From the NCBI GenBank assembly GCA_018336015.1, contig JAGXQZ010000032.1, positions 1-42,737 on the forward strand: a DNA stretch of 42,737 nucleotides. The letters run 5' to 3'. The stretch comes from Algoriphagus sp. GTDB taxonomy: Bacteria; Bacteroidota; Bacteroidia; Cytophagales; Cyclobacteriaceae. This document shows, in pieces, positions 17,359 through 26,365 of this stretch (position 1 is its first letter; every line of letters begins with the position of its first letter). The notes beneath the pieces were generated by a model. It made no database searches. It saw only the letters and a program-made list of their open reading frames with translations, and was not told the DNA's origin. Position numbers and translations under genes: made by a program.

Positions 17359-18045
17359 ATGAAGATCTTTGTGAATGACAAGCCTTTAGAGATTCTCAAT
17401 TTTGAGGAATTGGACCCTTCCAAGGCATTTGAGCACAGTTATAAAAATCTGGATGAAATTCCTGAAGATGTGGAATGGGAGGAGGATGTGGTATTTTATG
17501 AACCGAGTCAAGATGCTGTGATCCGTATTCTCTATTTAATGCGGACCCGAAAGATGAAGAAATTGGACTCGGTGACTTTGGTGACGGTCGATAAAAAAGC
17601 CCTTAAAGAGTTTGTTAAAAGTAGATTTTTGATCATAAAAGCTGCAGGAGGAATAGTTGCTAAAAAAGATAAAATCCTCATGATTTACCGATTGGGTAAA
17701 TGGGATTTTCCAAAAGGTAAGTTTGATAAAGGTGAGACTCCGGAAGAATGTGCAAAACGGGAAGTAGAGGAAGAATGTAATGTTAAAGTCAAATTAGGAG
17801 CACACATTTGCAATACGTGGCATACCTATACCCAAAATAGAAGAAGTATCCTCAAAAAGACCTATTGGTATGCTATGGAAAGTGTAAATGATCATGGTAT
17901 GAAACCTCAGGTTGAAGAGGGGATAGACGAAATTAGATGGCTTTCAGAATCAGATGCTAAAACTGCCTTGATCAATTCGTATCCTTCTATGAGATACCTC
18001 TTTAAGCAATATTTAAAAAATCACATGAAGATTCAGATGCTGTAA
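17359..18045 (+). CDS. Nudix hydrolase with N-terminal extension
   Basis: A 228-residue protein. Residues 1-90 form an extra acidic domain without a recognisable family, and the Nudix domain occupies about 95-225. The Nudix box reads GKFDKGETPEECAKREVEEE and then CNV. All glutamates of the metal site are present, but the penultimate glycine of the consensus is replaced by Asn. Family members cleave nucleoside diphosphates linked to another group; the substrate here is unknown. The ATG at 17359 is preferred over an upstream TTG at 17326. The 3' end overlaps the convergent coaD gene by 13 bases. Confidence 0.88.
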   Translation: MKIFVNDKPLEILNFEELDPSKAFEHSYKNLDEIPEDVEWEEDVVFYEPSQDAVIRILYLMRTRKMKKLDSVTLVTVDKKALKEFVKSRFLIIKAAGGIVAKKDKILMIYRLGKWDFPKGKFDKGETPEECAKREVEEECNVKVKLGAHICNTWHTYTQNRRSILKKTYWYAMESVNDHGMKPQVEEGIDEIRWLSESDAKTALINSYPSMRYLFKQYLKNHMKIQML

Positions 18046-18488
18046 GGCAGAAATTCTGAAACATCACCACCGTATCTGTGTACTTCTCGGATTACTGTCG
18101 AACTGATGGCGGCAAATTGAGGTGAGGTTATCAAAAAAACCGTTTCCAAATCTTTATTTAAATACCTATTCATCTGACTGATGGTATTTTCATATTCAAA
18201 ATCAGTCGTATTTCTTAATCCTCTGATCAAAAATTGAGCGTCGTACTTTTTGGCTAAGGTAGAGGTAAGTTCATTGTAGACAACCACCTTTACACTTGGA
18301 ATGGATACATAGACACTCTCGATTTTTTCTACCATTAAGTCGATTTCGAAGTATCTATTTTTTTTGGTGGAATTATAACCAATCCCTACAATGACTTCAT
18401 CAAAAAGATTTAGACCCCGCATGACAATGTCGTGGTGCCCTTTGGTAAATGGATCAAATGACCCGGGAAAAATTGCTGTCTTTTTCAT
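18033..18488 (-). CDS. coaD: Phosphopantetheine adenylyltransferase
   Basis: A 151-residue enzyme that transfers AMP from ATP to 4'-phosphopantetheine, the penultimate step in coenzyme A synthesis. It has the nucleotidyltransferase motif PGSFDPFTKGHHDI (TxGH) at residues 8-21, FLIRGLRN near 87-94 and the C-terminal ISSTVIREVHRYGGDVSEFLP, all diagnostic. The length is normal. The ATG at 18488 is 3 bases from the stop of the DUF3822 gene, implying co-transcription; this pairing is common in Bacteroidota. Confidence 0.97.
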   Translation of the reverse strand: MKKTAIFPGSFDPFTKGHHDIVMRGLNLFDEVIVGIGYNSTKKNRYFEIDLMVEKIESVYVSIPSVKVVVYNELTSTLAKKYDAQFLIRGLRNTTDFEYENTISQMNRYLNKDLETVFLITSPQFAAISSTVIREVHRYGGDVSEFLPYSI

Positions 18489-18491
18489 AGA

Positions 18492-19310
18492 TCAGTCATA
18501 TTGCCAATAAGATTCAAACAGATTCTCGGACTTTAAATGCTTGAATCCATGAGAAAAGTTCTGATTGGCATGTGGTTTTTGTATTCTAAAGTTGGCAAAA
18601 TAAGTGCTACCCCAAGTTTCTGAAATCCCAGTTTGTTCGGTTGCTCCATAGATACTAACCCTGACATGATTTCGGTCATACTTGAGCGCTTCCATCATAA
18701 TCAGAATATACTTGAGCACATCTTCTTTTCCCTGAATTTCAAATCTATTGAATACGGCCAGCTCCTGATCTGTAAAGCCAGCTATATACACATGAGAATG
18801 AAAGTAATCTACGATGATTTCTTGTCCGATTAGATTAAATCTTTCTTTGAATAAATAAGAAAGGAATGAAGCAGAACCGTGATACAAAGTGACTTCAGCA
18901 AACCGGGCCTCCAGATGATTCTTTGTCTTTTGAGATAGAAAAGACAGAATCTGAATATTATTGCTGTCTACCGGTGTCGTAAAAAAATAGGGCGATTCAC
19001 CTAGATCCCCCAAGATATCCAAGTATTCTTTTTCTTTCCCTTGCTGATAAAGTACACCGGGCACAAGAGTGAAAACTGGATTATGAATGTAGATTTTCGC
19101 TGGAACATCCAACTTTAAAAGAGGATCGGAATTGAATTGGTCCTCCATTTTGTTCCAAGAAAACTTCAAATGATGATGTACAGCGATGTTTGCTTGGTTT
19201 TTGTCTTTTGCAAAGACAAATAGAGTATTGGGATAAATAAAAAGTGATAAGCTCGCTGTGTCTTCCACATCAAACTTATCACTCTTATATACCTTGAGGT
19301 TATTTTCCAA
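18492..19310 (-). CDS. DUF3822 family protein
   Basis: A 272-residue cytoplasmic protein of the DUF3822 family, known mainly from Bacteroidota and often adjacent to coaD. The repeated strand-rich pattern and segments such as NIQILSFLSQ and VTLYHGSASFLSYLF followed by VDYFHSHVYIAGF suggest an actin/RNase H-like fold, but no activity is established. There is no ATG near the 5' end; the TTG at 19310 is the first usable start after the stop of the upstream gene, 12 bases away. It is followed by coaD after 3 bases. The adjacency may reflect a link to the methyltransferase RsmD, which often joins this cluster elsewhere but is absent here. Confidence 0.82.
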   Translation of the reverse strand: MENNLKVYKSDKFDVEDTASLSLFIYPNTLFVFAKDKNQANIAVHHHLKFSWNKMEDQFNSDPLLKLDVPAKIYIHNPVFTLVPGVLYQQGKEKEYLDILGDLGESPYFFTTPVDSNNIQILSFLSQKTKNHLEARFAEVTLYHGSASFLSYLFKERFNLIGQEIIVDYFHSHVYIAGFTDQELAVFNRFEIQGKEDVLKYILIMMEALKYDRNHVRVSIYGATEQTGISETWGSTYFANFRIQKPHANQNFSHGFKHLKSENLFESYWQYD

Positions 19311-19322
19311 GATCAGTACCGG

Positions 19323-19907
19323 TTATTTCCAGTTACCTTCTGTAGAAGCATCGGTTCTTGAACCAACTCTCAAAGCTTTTTCGTTATTGTTTGCTCTTCT
19401 CTTAGGGTTGATTGGAGATGGATCGCGGATTTCAAACACGTTAACCATGTATCCACCAGTTTTCTCGATTTTATCTGCAAAGAACTCAAATTGCTTTCCA
19501 CCTGAACCTGGCACTACAGGAAGTAGTTCAAGCTTGAAATCAGGGTATTTTTTAGCACTAAATAGGGAATCCATCACATTTACAGATCCAAGAGTATCAA
19601 AGCTCACCTTGATTTCTTCAGCTCCATAGTCAAGAAGCTTCGTAGTCTCAGTTCTCTGTACAATCCAGATGGTACCTGTCTCGATAAACGTTTTCAAAGA
19701 ATCCCAAGTGCTCGCATATTTCCCATTTGATGCCTGATATGCCAGTTGAGCATTACGTAGCATTTCTAATTTTTCGATAGTGGCTGCCTCCAGTAAAGCG
19801 ACTCTTTTTTCTGCTTCAACTACATCATCAACGCCTTTCCAAAGCAAGTAGCCTAGATATGCAGCGACGATAAAGAAAACTAACGAGAGAACTTTTGTAA
19901 GATTCAT
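19323..19907 (-). CDS. Membrane-anchored hypothetical protein (pseudopilin-like)
   Basis: A 194-residue protein with one N-terminal membrane helix (VLSLVFFIVAAYLGYLLW, residues 6-23) and a periplasmic remainder. The segment EKLEMLRNAQLAYQASNGKY, then TWDSLKTFIE, resembles the long helix and following region of GspG/pilin-like proteins, but the anchor lacks a prepilin cleavage site. A role as a membrane-anchored structural protein is a guess. The C-terminus is Lys/Arg/Asn-rich (NPKRRANNNEKALRVG). It lies 12 bases upstream of the DUF3822 gene and is probably the first gene of that small operon. The start is the ATG at 19907. Confidence 0.7.
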   Translation of the reverse strand: MNLTKVLSLVFFIVAAYLGYLLWKGVDDVVEAEKRVALLEAATIEKLEMLRNAQLAYQASNGKYASTWDSLKTFIETGTIWIVQRTETTKLLDYGAEEIKVSFDTLGSVNVMDSLFSAKKYPDFKLELLPVVPGSGGKQFEFFADKIEKTGGYMVNVFEIRDPSPINPKRRANNNEKALRVGSRTDASTEGNWK

Positions 19908-19957
19908 TTTGATTAAGATTTAGAAATCTGGTTAAGGTTGAAGGTTTTTAAAACGTG

Positions 19958-20467
19958 CTATTTTATAGAAATATTTCCAAAATTAAAATATCCTTTACAC
20001 AATACCAGCTCAGAAAGTGATTTAATTCCCCAAAATATCCGATGTAGGGAGTTCTTTTCGAGGTAATGTAATTCTTCCAGGCTCATCCAGCGAATTTCAG
20101 CAAGTATCTGATTGGAGTTGGAAAGCTCGGGGTCTTTTCCCAGTACTGCAACACCTTTTACACTAATTACCCGAAAAAAGTGTTCCATAGCATGTAGGGG
20201 AGGTTCTAAAAATTCATGGACAAAAAGGTAGTCACCTACTTCAATGGTTAATCCGGTTTCCTCTAAAAACTCTCGCTTGAGGTTATCTTTTGCGCTCATC
20301 CCATATACCATACCTCCTCCTGGAGTGGACCAAAATTCTCTGCCGTTGCCCATTAGGTGCTTGACCATTAGGATTTTTTCATTTTCTATCAAAACCCCAT
20401 TGACTCTTGATCTGAGTTGGTGACCAAATTTTGATTCTATTTCTTTGCTGATCTTATCTTTTGACAT
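19958..20467 (-). CDS. Nudix hydrolase-like protein
   Basis: A 169-residue protein with a Nudix domain. The box reads GGGMVYGMSAKDNLKREFLE and continues ETGL. The REFLEETG core is intact, but the first consensus Glu is replaced by Met (GMSA in place of GETP), so metal binding or activity could be altered. Other strands (VNGVLIENEKILMVKHLMG, YLFVHEFLEPPLHAMEHFF) fit the ADP-ribose/MutT-like fold. The start is the ATG at 20467, 16 bases from the divergent helicase gene. It stands alone. Substrate unknown. Confidence 0.85.
   Translation of the reverse strand: MSKDKISKEIESKFGHQLRSRVNGVLIENEKILMVKHLMGNGREFWSTPGGGMVYGMSAKDNLKREFLEETGLTIEVGDYLFVHEFLEPPLHAMEHFFRVISVKGVAVLGKDPELSNSNQILAEIRWMSLEELHYLEKNSLHRIFWGIKSLSELVLCKGYFNFGNISIK
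20431..20463 (+). promoter_or_regulatory. Candidate promoter for the helicase gene, inside the Nudix gene
   Basis: TTG at 20431-20433, a 21-base spacer and TATCTTTTG at 20455-20463 fit the Bacteroidota -33/-7 promoter (TTTG, then TAnnTTTG). It lies within the 5' end of the divergent Nudix gene because the gap between the two starts is only 16 bases. This is sequence-match evidence only. Confidence 0.35.
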
Positions 20468-20483
20468 TTACATTCGCTTATCA

Positions 20484-21929
20484 ATGGATAAAATTAACCA
20501 GGGCAAACCAAAGCCTTCTGACTTGCTCGTAAAATATTTTCCTTTTCAACCCACGAAAGGGCAAGCTGAGTTTTTCAAAAAAATGGATCCTTTTTTTTCT
20601 AAAAAATCTGAAGATAAGCCAGTATTTATTTTAAAAGGATATGCAGGTACAGGAAAAACATCTCTGATTTCGGCATTGGTTAAAATTCTTCCTCGAATGG
20701 AAATGCGCTCTTTGCTTTTGGCCCCAACAGGAAGGGCAGCCAAAGTAATGAGCAACTATTCAGGAAGGGGGGCATTTACTATTCATAAGATCATTTATAA
20801 GCCCAAAGGTGATCCGGGGACCATGGGAGGTGGATTTGTGTTGCAGAAGAATTACTTCAAGGATACCCTTTTTATTATTGATGAATCTTCCATGTTGGCT
20901 GACGATGGGGGTATGTCAGGGAATTTGCTTTGGGATGTGATTACCTATGTTTTTTCCGGAGCAGGAAATCGGCTCATCTTTATAGGCGACACGGCTCAGC
21001 TTCCTCCTGTTGGCAGTACCTACAGTCCAGCACTTGAGTCTGGGTATTTACTGAGACATTATAGACTTGATGCTGATCAGATTGAGCTATCTGAAGTCAT
21101 GCGTCAAAAGTTGGAGTCTGGAATTCTTTTTAATGCAACCGTTCTGAGGAACGAACTTGAGGCAGAAAAACCTACGGTCAGAATTCAGACCTTTTTATTC
21201 AAAGATATATTCAAGATGACCTCAGAAAGGCTGGAGGATGGCCTGAGGTATGCTTATGGTAAATTTGGAACTGAAAATACCACCATTGTCACCCGATCAA
21301 ATAAAGCTGCTGTCCAATACAATTTGTACATCAGGCGTGTGATCCACTTTTATGAAGATGAGATCAGTACGGGAGATTTGCTGATGATAGTGAAAAACAA
21401 TTACACCTATATGGCAGAATCAGAAAAGGTGAACTTTTTGGCTAACGGGGATATGGTGGAGGTGATGAAAATCAGAAGTTTCGAAGAAATGTATGGTTTG
21501 AGATTTGCCACTTTGGAACTCCGACTTTTGGATTATCCGGATGAGCCATTTTTTGATGCCAAGGTTATTTTGGACACACTTTATTCATCAAGTCCATCTC
21601 TGACTCGTGAGCAATACCGAAGTCTCTATGATCAGGTTTCGGCCGATTATGCCGATGTAGCTAACAAAACCGAGCGAATGGAGCATATCCGAAAAGACCC
21701 TTATCTCAATGCGCTTCAAGTCAAATTTGCTTATGCCTTGACTTGCCACAAAGCACAAGGGGGCCAGTGGCAGGCGGTATTTGTGGATCAGGGATATTTG
21801 GTAGAGGATCAAGTTGACAAAGAATTTGTTCGATGGCTTTATACAGCCATTACCCGAGCTACTGATGAGCTTTATTTGGTTAATTTCTCTCCTTCCTTTT
21901 TTGTAAAAGGATTAGTAGACCAGGAATAA
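20484..21929 (+). CDS. RecD-like superfamily 1 DNA helicase
   Basis: A 481-residue ATP-dependent helicase similar to the exodeoxyribonuclease V alpha subunit/RecD2 family but short. Walker A is GYAGTGKTS (52-60), motif Ia is LLLAPTGRAAKVM, Walker B is LFIIDESSM, motif III is GDTAQLPPVGS, and the C-terminal UvrD_C_2 part has ALTCHKAQGGQW and YTAITRATDELYLV. No RecB or RecC partner lies nearby, so it probably acts alone in DNA repair or replication restart. The ATG at 20484 is chosen; a TTG at 20445 would overlap the divergent Nudix gene. Confidence 0.92.
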   Translation: MDKINQGKPKPSDLLVKYFPFQPTKGQAEFFKKMDPFFSKKSEDKPVFILKGYAGTGKTSLISALVKILPRMEMRSLLLAPTGRAAKVMSNYSGRGAFTIHKIIYKPKGDPGTMGGGFVLQKNYFKDTLFIIDESSMLADDGGMSGNLLWDVITYVFSGAGNRLIFIGDTAQLPPVGSTYSPALESGYLLRHYRLDADQIELSEVMRQKLESGILFNATVLRNELEAEKPTVRIQTFLFKDIFKMTSERLEDGLRYAYGKFGTENTTIVTRSNKAAVQYNLYIRRVIHFYEDEISTGDLLMIVKNNYTYMAESEKVNFLANGDMVEVMKIRSFEEMYGLRFATLELRLLDYPDEPFFDAKVILDTLYSSSPSLTREQYRSLYDQVSADYADVANKTERMEHIRKDPYLNALQVKFAYALTCHKAQGGQWQAVFVDQGYLVEDQVDKEFVRWLYTAITRATDELYLVNFSPSFFVKGLVDQE

Positions 21930-22072
21930 ACACACTTTTGCAAAATTTAACCTTTCCAATCTTAAAGAATTGGCATGTATTTTTCAGATTTGGAATTATA
22001 TCAACTAGGTCTCGGTTATCTAGCTGAAAAGAGTCAAATTTGAAAATTGAACATCAAATCCTAACTACTTCT

Positions 22073-22471
22073 ATGAAAAAGCTAGCAATTCTATTTAGTC
22101 TCTTCGCCTTTGTAATGGTCCTTCAGGCAAATGCTCAGGATGCGGGGTCAGGTGCTGTCATTTCATTCAAAGAAAATTCAATCGATTTTGGTGACATCGT
22201 TCAGGGACAAAAAGTAGAGCATACATTTGTTTTGACGAACACTGGAAAAAGTCCTCTTGTCATTTCTAATGTGGCAGCGACCTGTGGATGTACAGTGCCT
22301 AGCTGGCCAAAAGAGCCAGTAGCTCCTGGAAAATCAGCTGAGATTAAAGTCTCTTTCAATTCTACCGGTAAAATGGGTAAACAAAACTCTGTAGTTAGGA
22401 TTTATTCCAATGCAACAGAGCCGATAGAGAAGGTTTCATTGATTTCCAACGTCATTCCAAAAACGAACTAA
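22073..22471 (+). CDS. Exported DUF1573 protein
   Basis: A 132-residue protein with a cleavable signal peptide (hydrophobic LAILFSLFAFVMVL, then QANAQ) and one DUF1573 domain, an Ig-like beta fold common in Bacteroidota. Motifs are IDFGDIVQGQKVEHTFVLTN, SNVAATCGCTVPSWPKEPV and FNSTGKMGKQ. The paired cysteines in TCGCT are conserved in the family. The function is not established; an envelope binding role is likely. The ATG at 22073 starts the signal peptide. It is monocistronic, followed by a strong terminator. Confidence 0.9.
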   Translation: MKKLAILFSLFAFVMVLQANAQDAGSGAVISFKENSIDFGDIVQGQKVEHTFVLTNTGKSPLVISNVAATCGCTVPSWPKEPVAPGKSAEIKVSFNSTGKMGKQNSVVRIYSNATEPIEKVSLISNVIPKTN

Positions 22472-22493
22472 AATCCAAAATTTTATAAATTTC

Positions 22494-22523
22494 AAAGCCT
22501 GTTGATTCTAACAGGCTTTTTTC
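22494..22523 (+). terminator. Intrinsic terminator after the DUF1573 gene
   Basis: A perfect 10-base stem (aaagcctgtt at 22494-22503 with 22510-22519) and a 6-base loop, followed by a T-tract, 22 bases after the stop and before the ABC transporter gene. Confidence 0.85.
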
Positions 22524-22550
22524 GTTCCACCAGATTCCTAACCATAACCT

Positions 22551-24302
22551 ATGTCCCGTACCCAAAATAAAGAGCGCCGTGTCACCATGCGCCAGGTATT
22601 TTCTACTATTATTTGGCCTAGAAGAAAACACCTTTTCCTTGGACTTGGGTTGATTATAGTGAGTAGACTTTCAGGTTTGGTTCTGCCTGGAGCAAGTAAA
22701 TATTTGATTGATGATGTGATTCCCAGCAACGATTTGAATATGCTGAAATGGCTTATTTTGATCGTAATCCTTTCGATTGTGGTTCAGTCTGTGACTTCTT
22801 ACGCACTGACTCAGATATTGAGTGTAGAGGCCCAGCACCTGATCGCTCAACTTCGATCCAAAGTCCAGCAGCATATTATCAAGCTTCCAATTAGGTTTTT
22901 TGATAATGCCAAAACCGGAGAGTTGGTATCTCGAATCATGACCGATGTAGAAGGGGTTAGGAATCTTGTCGGAACCGGATTTGCACAGATGATCGGGGGA
23001 ATTTTGACCGCAATTATCTCACTTGGCTTACTTATATCCATTAGTCCGATGATGACCCTGTATGTGTTATTGCCTGTGCTCATTTTTGGATTGGTGTCCT
23101 TGAAGGCATTTGGGAAAATAAGGCCCATATTCAGAGAACGAGGAAAAATAAATGCACAGGTGACAGGTCGACTGACTGAAACATTAGGTGGCATCCGAGT
23201 CATCAAAGGCTTTAATGCAGAAGCTCAGGAAATCCGAACTTTCGAAAAAGGAGTCGATGAGCTTTTTCAAAATGTCAAAGCTAGTCTTACAGCTACAAGT
23301 TTTGTGACTTCTGCCGGTGCTTTACTGCTGGGTTTAGCCTCTGCGGGAATTATGGGCATCGGAGGATACATGATTATGGAGGGGAAAATGACCTTTGGGG
23401 ATTTTCTGGCTTTTACCCTTTACCTCGGTTTTATGATTGCGCCGATTGTGCAGATGTCCAATATCGGCAGTCAATTGACGGAGGCATTTGCCGGATTGGA
23501 CAGGACTGAAGAGATCATGAATATGCCTCTGGAGTCGGATGATCGCAAGCGTACGGTGCAATTGGATCAGGTCAATGGAGAAATTGTATTTGATCAGGTA
23601 TCCTTTGCTTATGAATCGGGTAAGGAGGTTGTTAAAGGAATTAGTTTCAAGGCTCCAGCCGGCTCGGTGACTGCCTTAGTAGGTACTTCAGGCTCCGGCA
23701 AGACTACCATCGCTGGCCTAGCTGCTACATTCCTAAATCCAGACTCAGGGTTGATCTACTTGGATGGAAGGGATCTCCAAACAATCAGTCTTGATTCTTT
23801 CAGATCTCAATTAGGGGTGGTATTGCAAGACGATTTCTTATTTGAAGGAACGATCAGAGAAAACATTCTTTTTCCAAGACCCCATGCTACAGAGGATCAA
23901 CTGAAAATGGCTGTCCATGCTGCACATGTACAGGAATTTACAGATCGATTTGAGCAAGGATTGGATACGCTGATCGGAGAGAGAGGAGTTAAGCTTTCTG
24001 GTGGGCAGCGGCAGCGAATTGCCATAGCTAGGGCTATATTGGCAGATCCGAAAATTTTGATTTTGGATGAAGCTACTTCAAACTTGGATACAGAATCCGA
24101 GACCTTGATTCAGGAAAGCTTAAAAAAATTGATGGAAGGTAGAACTACTTTTGTGATTGCACATCGATTAAGTACCATCCGGCAGGCAGATCAAATCTTG
24201 GTTATCGAACAGGGCAAAATTGTCGAGCAGGGTAGGCACGAAGAACTTCTTGCCAAGGAAGGTCGCTATTTTCAGTTATATACGTACCAAGCAAGAATTT
24301 AA
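22551..24302 (+). CDS. ABC exporter half-transporter (fused permease and ATPase)
   Basis: A 583-residue inner-membrane exporter of the MsbA/multidrug type. Six transmembrane helices lie in residues about 20-310. The ATPase domain has Walker A GTSGSGKTT, Q-loop VVLQDDFLF, signature LSGGQRQRIA, Walker B ILILDEATSNLD and the switch His in IAHRLS. One copy would act as a homodimer. The substrate could be a lipid, drug or peptide. The sequence carries no peptidase C39 domain, so it is not a bacteriocin maturation exporter. The ATG at 22551 is 27 bases after the terminator of the DUF1573 gene, so the transcript probably starts within or just beyond that hairpin. Confidence 0.93.
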   Translation: MSRTQNKERRVTMRQVFSTIIWPRRKHLFLGLGLIIVSRLSGLVLPGASKYLIDDVIPSNDLNMLKWLILIVILSIVVQSVTSYALTQILSVEAQHLIAQLRSKVQQHIIKLPIRFFDNAKTGELVSRIMTDVEGVRNLVGTGFAQMIGGILTAIISLGLLISISPMMTLYVLLPVLIFGLVSLKAFGKIRPIFRERGKINAQVTGRLTETLGGIRVIKGFNAEAQEIRTFEKGVDELFQNVKASLTATSFVTSAGALLLGLASAGIMGIGGYMIMEGKMTFGDFLAFTLYLGFMIAPIVQMSNIGSQLTEAFAGLDRTEEIMNMPLESDDRKRTVQLDQVNGEIVFDQVSFAYESGKEVVKGISFKAPAGSVTALVGTSGSGKTTIAGLAATFLNPDSGLIYLDGRDLQTISLDSFRSQLGVVLQDDFLFEGTIRENILFPRPHATEDQLKMAVHAAHVQEFTDRFEQGLDTLIGERGVKLSGGQRQRIAIARAILADPKILILDEATSNLDTESETLIQESLKKLMEGRTTFVIAHRLSTIRQADQILVIEQGKIVEQGRHEELLAKEGRYFQLYTYQARI

Positions 24303-24464
24303 ATGCTGTCCAAAATTTTCAGTGAAGTTTTAATCTTTTTAGCCAAAATCCTGTTTCTTTACTTGGAGTTAGTTTGAAATAGATTTGCAGAAGATTCGAT
24401 AAATTTTGATTGTGGTTGGATTTCTCGATAAAATGAATTTTTTTAATCATTCAAGAATTTAATA

Positions 24465-25067
24465 ATGGACTTGATAATTGTTGGAGCTAACAAATTGGGA
24501 GAATACATCGCAAAGAACTTTTCTCAGTTTGGTCTGCGTCATAAAATTTTAGGTTTTGTAGATGAAAGCCGCAGCCTTGAAGGAAAAAAGGTTGCTGGTT
24601 TTCCAGTTTTAGGTCAGCCTGATGAAATTCTTGCGGGTAAGAAAATCGCTGTGGTTATTGCCCTTCCTTCGATTTATGAGAAAGTAGGGATGATAAAAAA
24701 ATTAGCTTCCTATAAGCATTTAGAATATCCTAACCTGATCTCCATGGGATCTTGGATTTCAAGAGATTGTATTTTTGGTAAAGGGAATGTTATACTCGAA
24801 GGTAGTTTGATCAATTTTGGAACTATGGTGGGTAACTTTAATTTTTTGGGAGAAAAGTGTTCTATAGGACATGAATCTGTCATTGGTGATTGCTGCTACC
24901 TTGAAGACGAGGTCAATATAGGAGGCTATTCTATTTTGGAAGGGATGGTGAATATGAAAAAGGGTTCAGGTATTAACCAAGGGATTCGAGTAGGTAAAGA
25001 ATCAACAATTGAAAAATTTGCAGAGATCAAGGAAGATCTGCTTCCAAACTCATTGGCGAAGAAATGA
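24465..25067 (+). CDS. NeuD/PglD-like acyltransferase (hexapeptide-repeat)
   Basis: A 200-residue protein. An N-terminal Rossmann-like PglD domain (LIIVGANKLGEYIAKN, residues 3-18; FVDES) is followed from about residue 90 by a left-handed beta-helix of hexapeptide repeats (ISRDCIFGKGNVILEGSLIN onwards). The family O- or N-acetylates sugars for surface glycans. The usual catalytic histidine may be the one in CSIGHESVIGD. No glycosyltransferases are adjacent. The ATG at 24465 follows a 162-base AT-rich stretch that holds no other feature I can see. It is convergent with the histidine kinase gene, with stops 1 base apart. Confidence 0.85.
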   Translation: MDLIIVGANKLGEYIAKNFSQFGLRHKILGFVDESRSLEGKKVAGFPVLGQPDEILAGKKIAVVIALPSIYEKVGMIKKLASYKHLEYPNLISMGSWISRDCIFGKGNVILEGSLINFGTMVGNFNFLGEKCSIGHESVIGDCCYLEDEVNIGGYSILEGMVNMKKGSGINQGIRVGKESTIEKFAEIKEDLLPNSLAKK

Positions 25068-25068
25068 T

Positions 25069-26211
25069 CTATTTGGTGGGAAAAGACACATAAAACTCAG
25101 ATCCGATTCCTTCTTTGCTTTTAAACCAGATTTCCCCGTTAAGCTTTTTGGTCAATTCTTGGACGATATTCAGACCCAATCCTGTTCCTTTTATGTTTCC
25201 GACATTTTTAGCTCTATAAAAAGATCCAAAGATATTATCATGCTCCTCTCTGGGTATACCTATGCCATAATCTTTAACCATAATTTCTACATAGTTTCCG
25301 ATAAAGCTTACATGAACCTCAGGATCTAAAGAGTTTGGGGAATAGTTTAACGCATTTTGAATTAGATTTCTCAGTACATGGATCAGCATAGACTCATCCG
25401 TGTTGATCGTCTTATCGGTTTCGGGTAAAAATAATTTGACGGTTCTTCTTCCAAGGTTTTCGTCATTGATCTCAGCTACAAGCTGATTTACAAACTTTCC
25501 TATGAAGACCTTCTTTACGTTAAGGTTGATATCTTGCTGAATACTTTTTTCCAATAGCAATACATCACTCATGATGGATGTCAATCGGTTGCTTTGGTTG
25601 AGTACCTTGTCAATATGTCCAAGCAGCTTGGTTTTTATCTCTTCAGAAAATTCCTTGTCGAGGAGCATTTGCATGATCATTACACTGCTCACAATAGTGG
25701 CTATCGGCGTCTTGAATTCATGCGAAGCCATGGAAACAAACCTCGACTTCATCTGGCTGAGCTCTTTTTCCTTAAATGCGATGTCCTTAAATTTTTTCAG
25801 AACCTGTTCTCGCTCCGTGACATCTTTTCCAACACAAAAAAACAACTTCCCCGGGACCTCACTCAGGGAAACATGACGGAATTGGAATTCAAACATCAAG
25901 CTCCGCTTCGTTACCTTGGTTGAAATTGGGATCACCATTTTCTGGTTGGGCTTCATCAGAGGCAATGAAGGAAAATTGATGACTACCTCATTGAATTTGC
26001 GGCCAAGATTAGGCAAAACGGGTATTTCCAGTAATTTTTCAAAAGTCTCAGAAAGAAAAACAGCCTCCATTTCCTCATTTAAAATCACCATTACATCCTC
26101 GGTGTTTTCGAGGAAGAACTTGAGCATTTCGGGTTTATTAATGTCGATAACAGGAGCTGTATACATGCGAGTAATAGGGGATGATAGCCAAAATAATCTC
26201 TGGATATCCAT
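25069..26211 (-). CDS. PAS-domain sensor histidine kinase (soluble)
   Basis: A 380-residue cytoplasmic sensor kinase without transmembrane helices. A PAS-like domain covers about 30-135 (FFLENTEDVMVILNEEMEAV onwards, ending FFCVGKDVTEREQ). The dimerisation box holds the phospho-accepting H164 in MASHEFKTPI, and the ATPase domain has the N-box LIQNALNYSP, G1 DYGIGIP and G2 GTGLGLNI. The ATG at 26211 is chosen over a TTG one codon upstream. It is divergent from a LytTR response regulator (154 bases between) and near a second, single-domain regulator. These three probably form a signalling unit. The sensed signal is unknown. Confidence 0.93.
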   Translation of the reverse strand: MDIQRLFWLSSPITRMYTAPVIDINKPEMLKFFLENTEDVMVILNEEMEAVFLSETFEKLLEIPVLPNLGRKFNEVVINFPSLPLMKPNQKMVIPISTKVTKRSLMFEFQFRHVSLSEVPGKLFFCVGKDVTEREQVLKKFKDIAFKEKELSQMKSRFVSMASHEFKTPIATIVSSVMIMQMLLDKEFSEEIKTKLLGHIDKVLNQSNRLTSIMSDVLLLEKSIQQDINLNVKKVFIGKFVNQLVAEINDENLGRRTVKLFLPETDKTINTDESMLIHVLRNLIQNALNYSPNSLDPEVHVSFIGNYVEIMVKDYGIGIPREEHDNIFGSFYRAKNVGNIKGTGLGLNIVQELTKKLNGEIWFKSKEGIGSEFYVSFPTK

Positions 26212-26365
26212 CAATTTTTCATGATATGAATTTACATTGAAACAATTCCTGATTCAAACCTTGCAACAGCTTTATATTTACAATTAATTGCAAAGTGGTT
26301 GAAATGAAGGGTCGTATATTTAGTTTAAAACAGGTTTTCATGACTTTATTTCTATTTTTATACTT

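Noticed and set aside
22551..24302. ABC exporter as the transporter of the amide-ligase product
   Set aside because: It is 6 kb away, separated by many unrelated genes and a terminator; nothing links it to the cluster.
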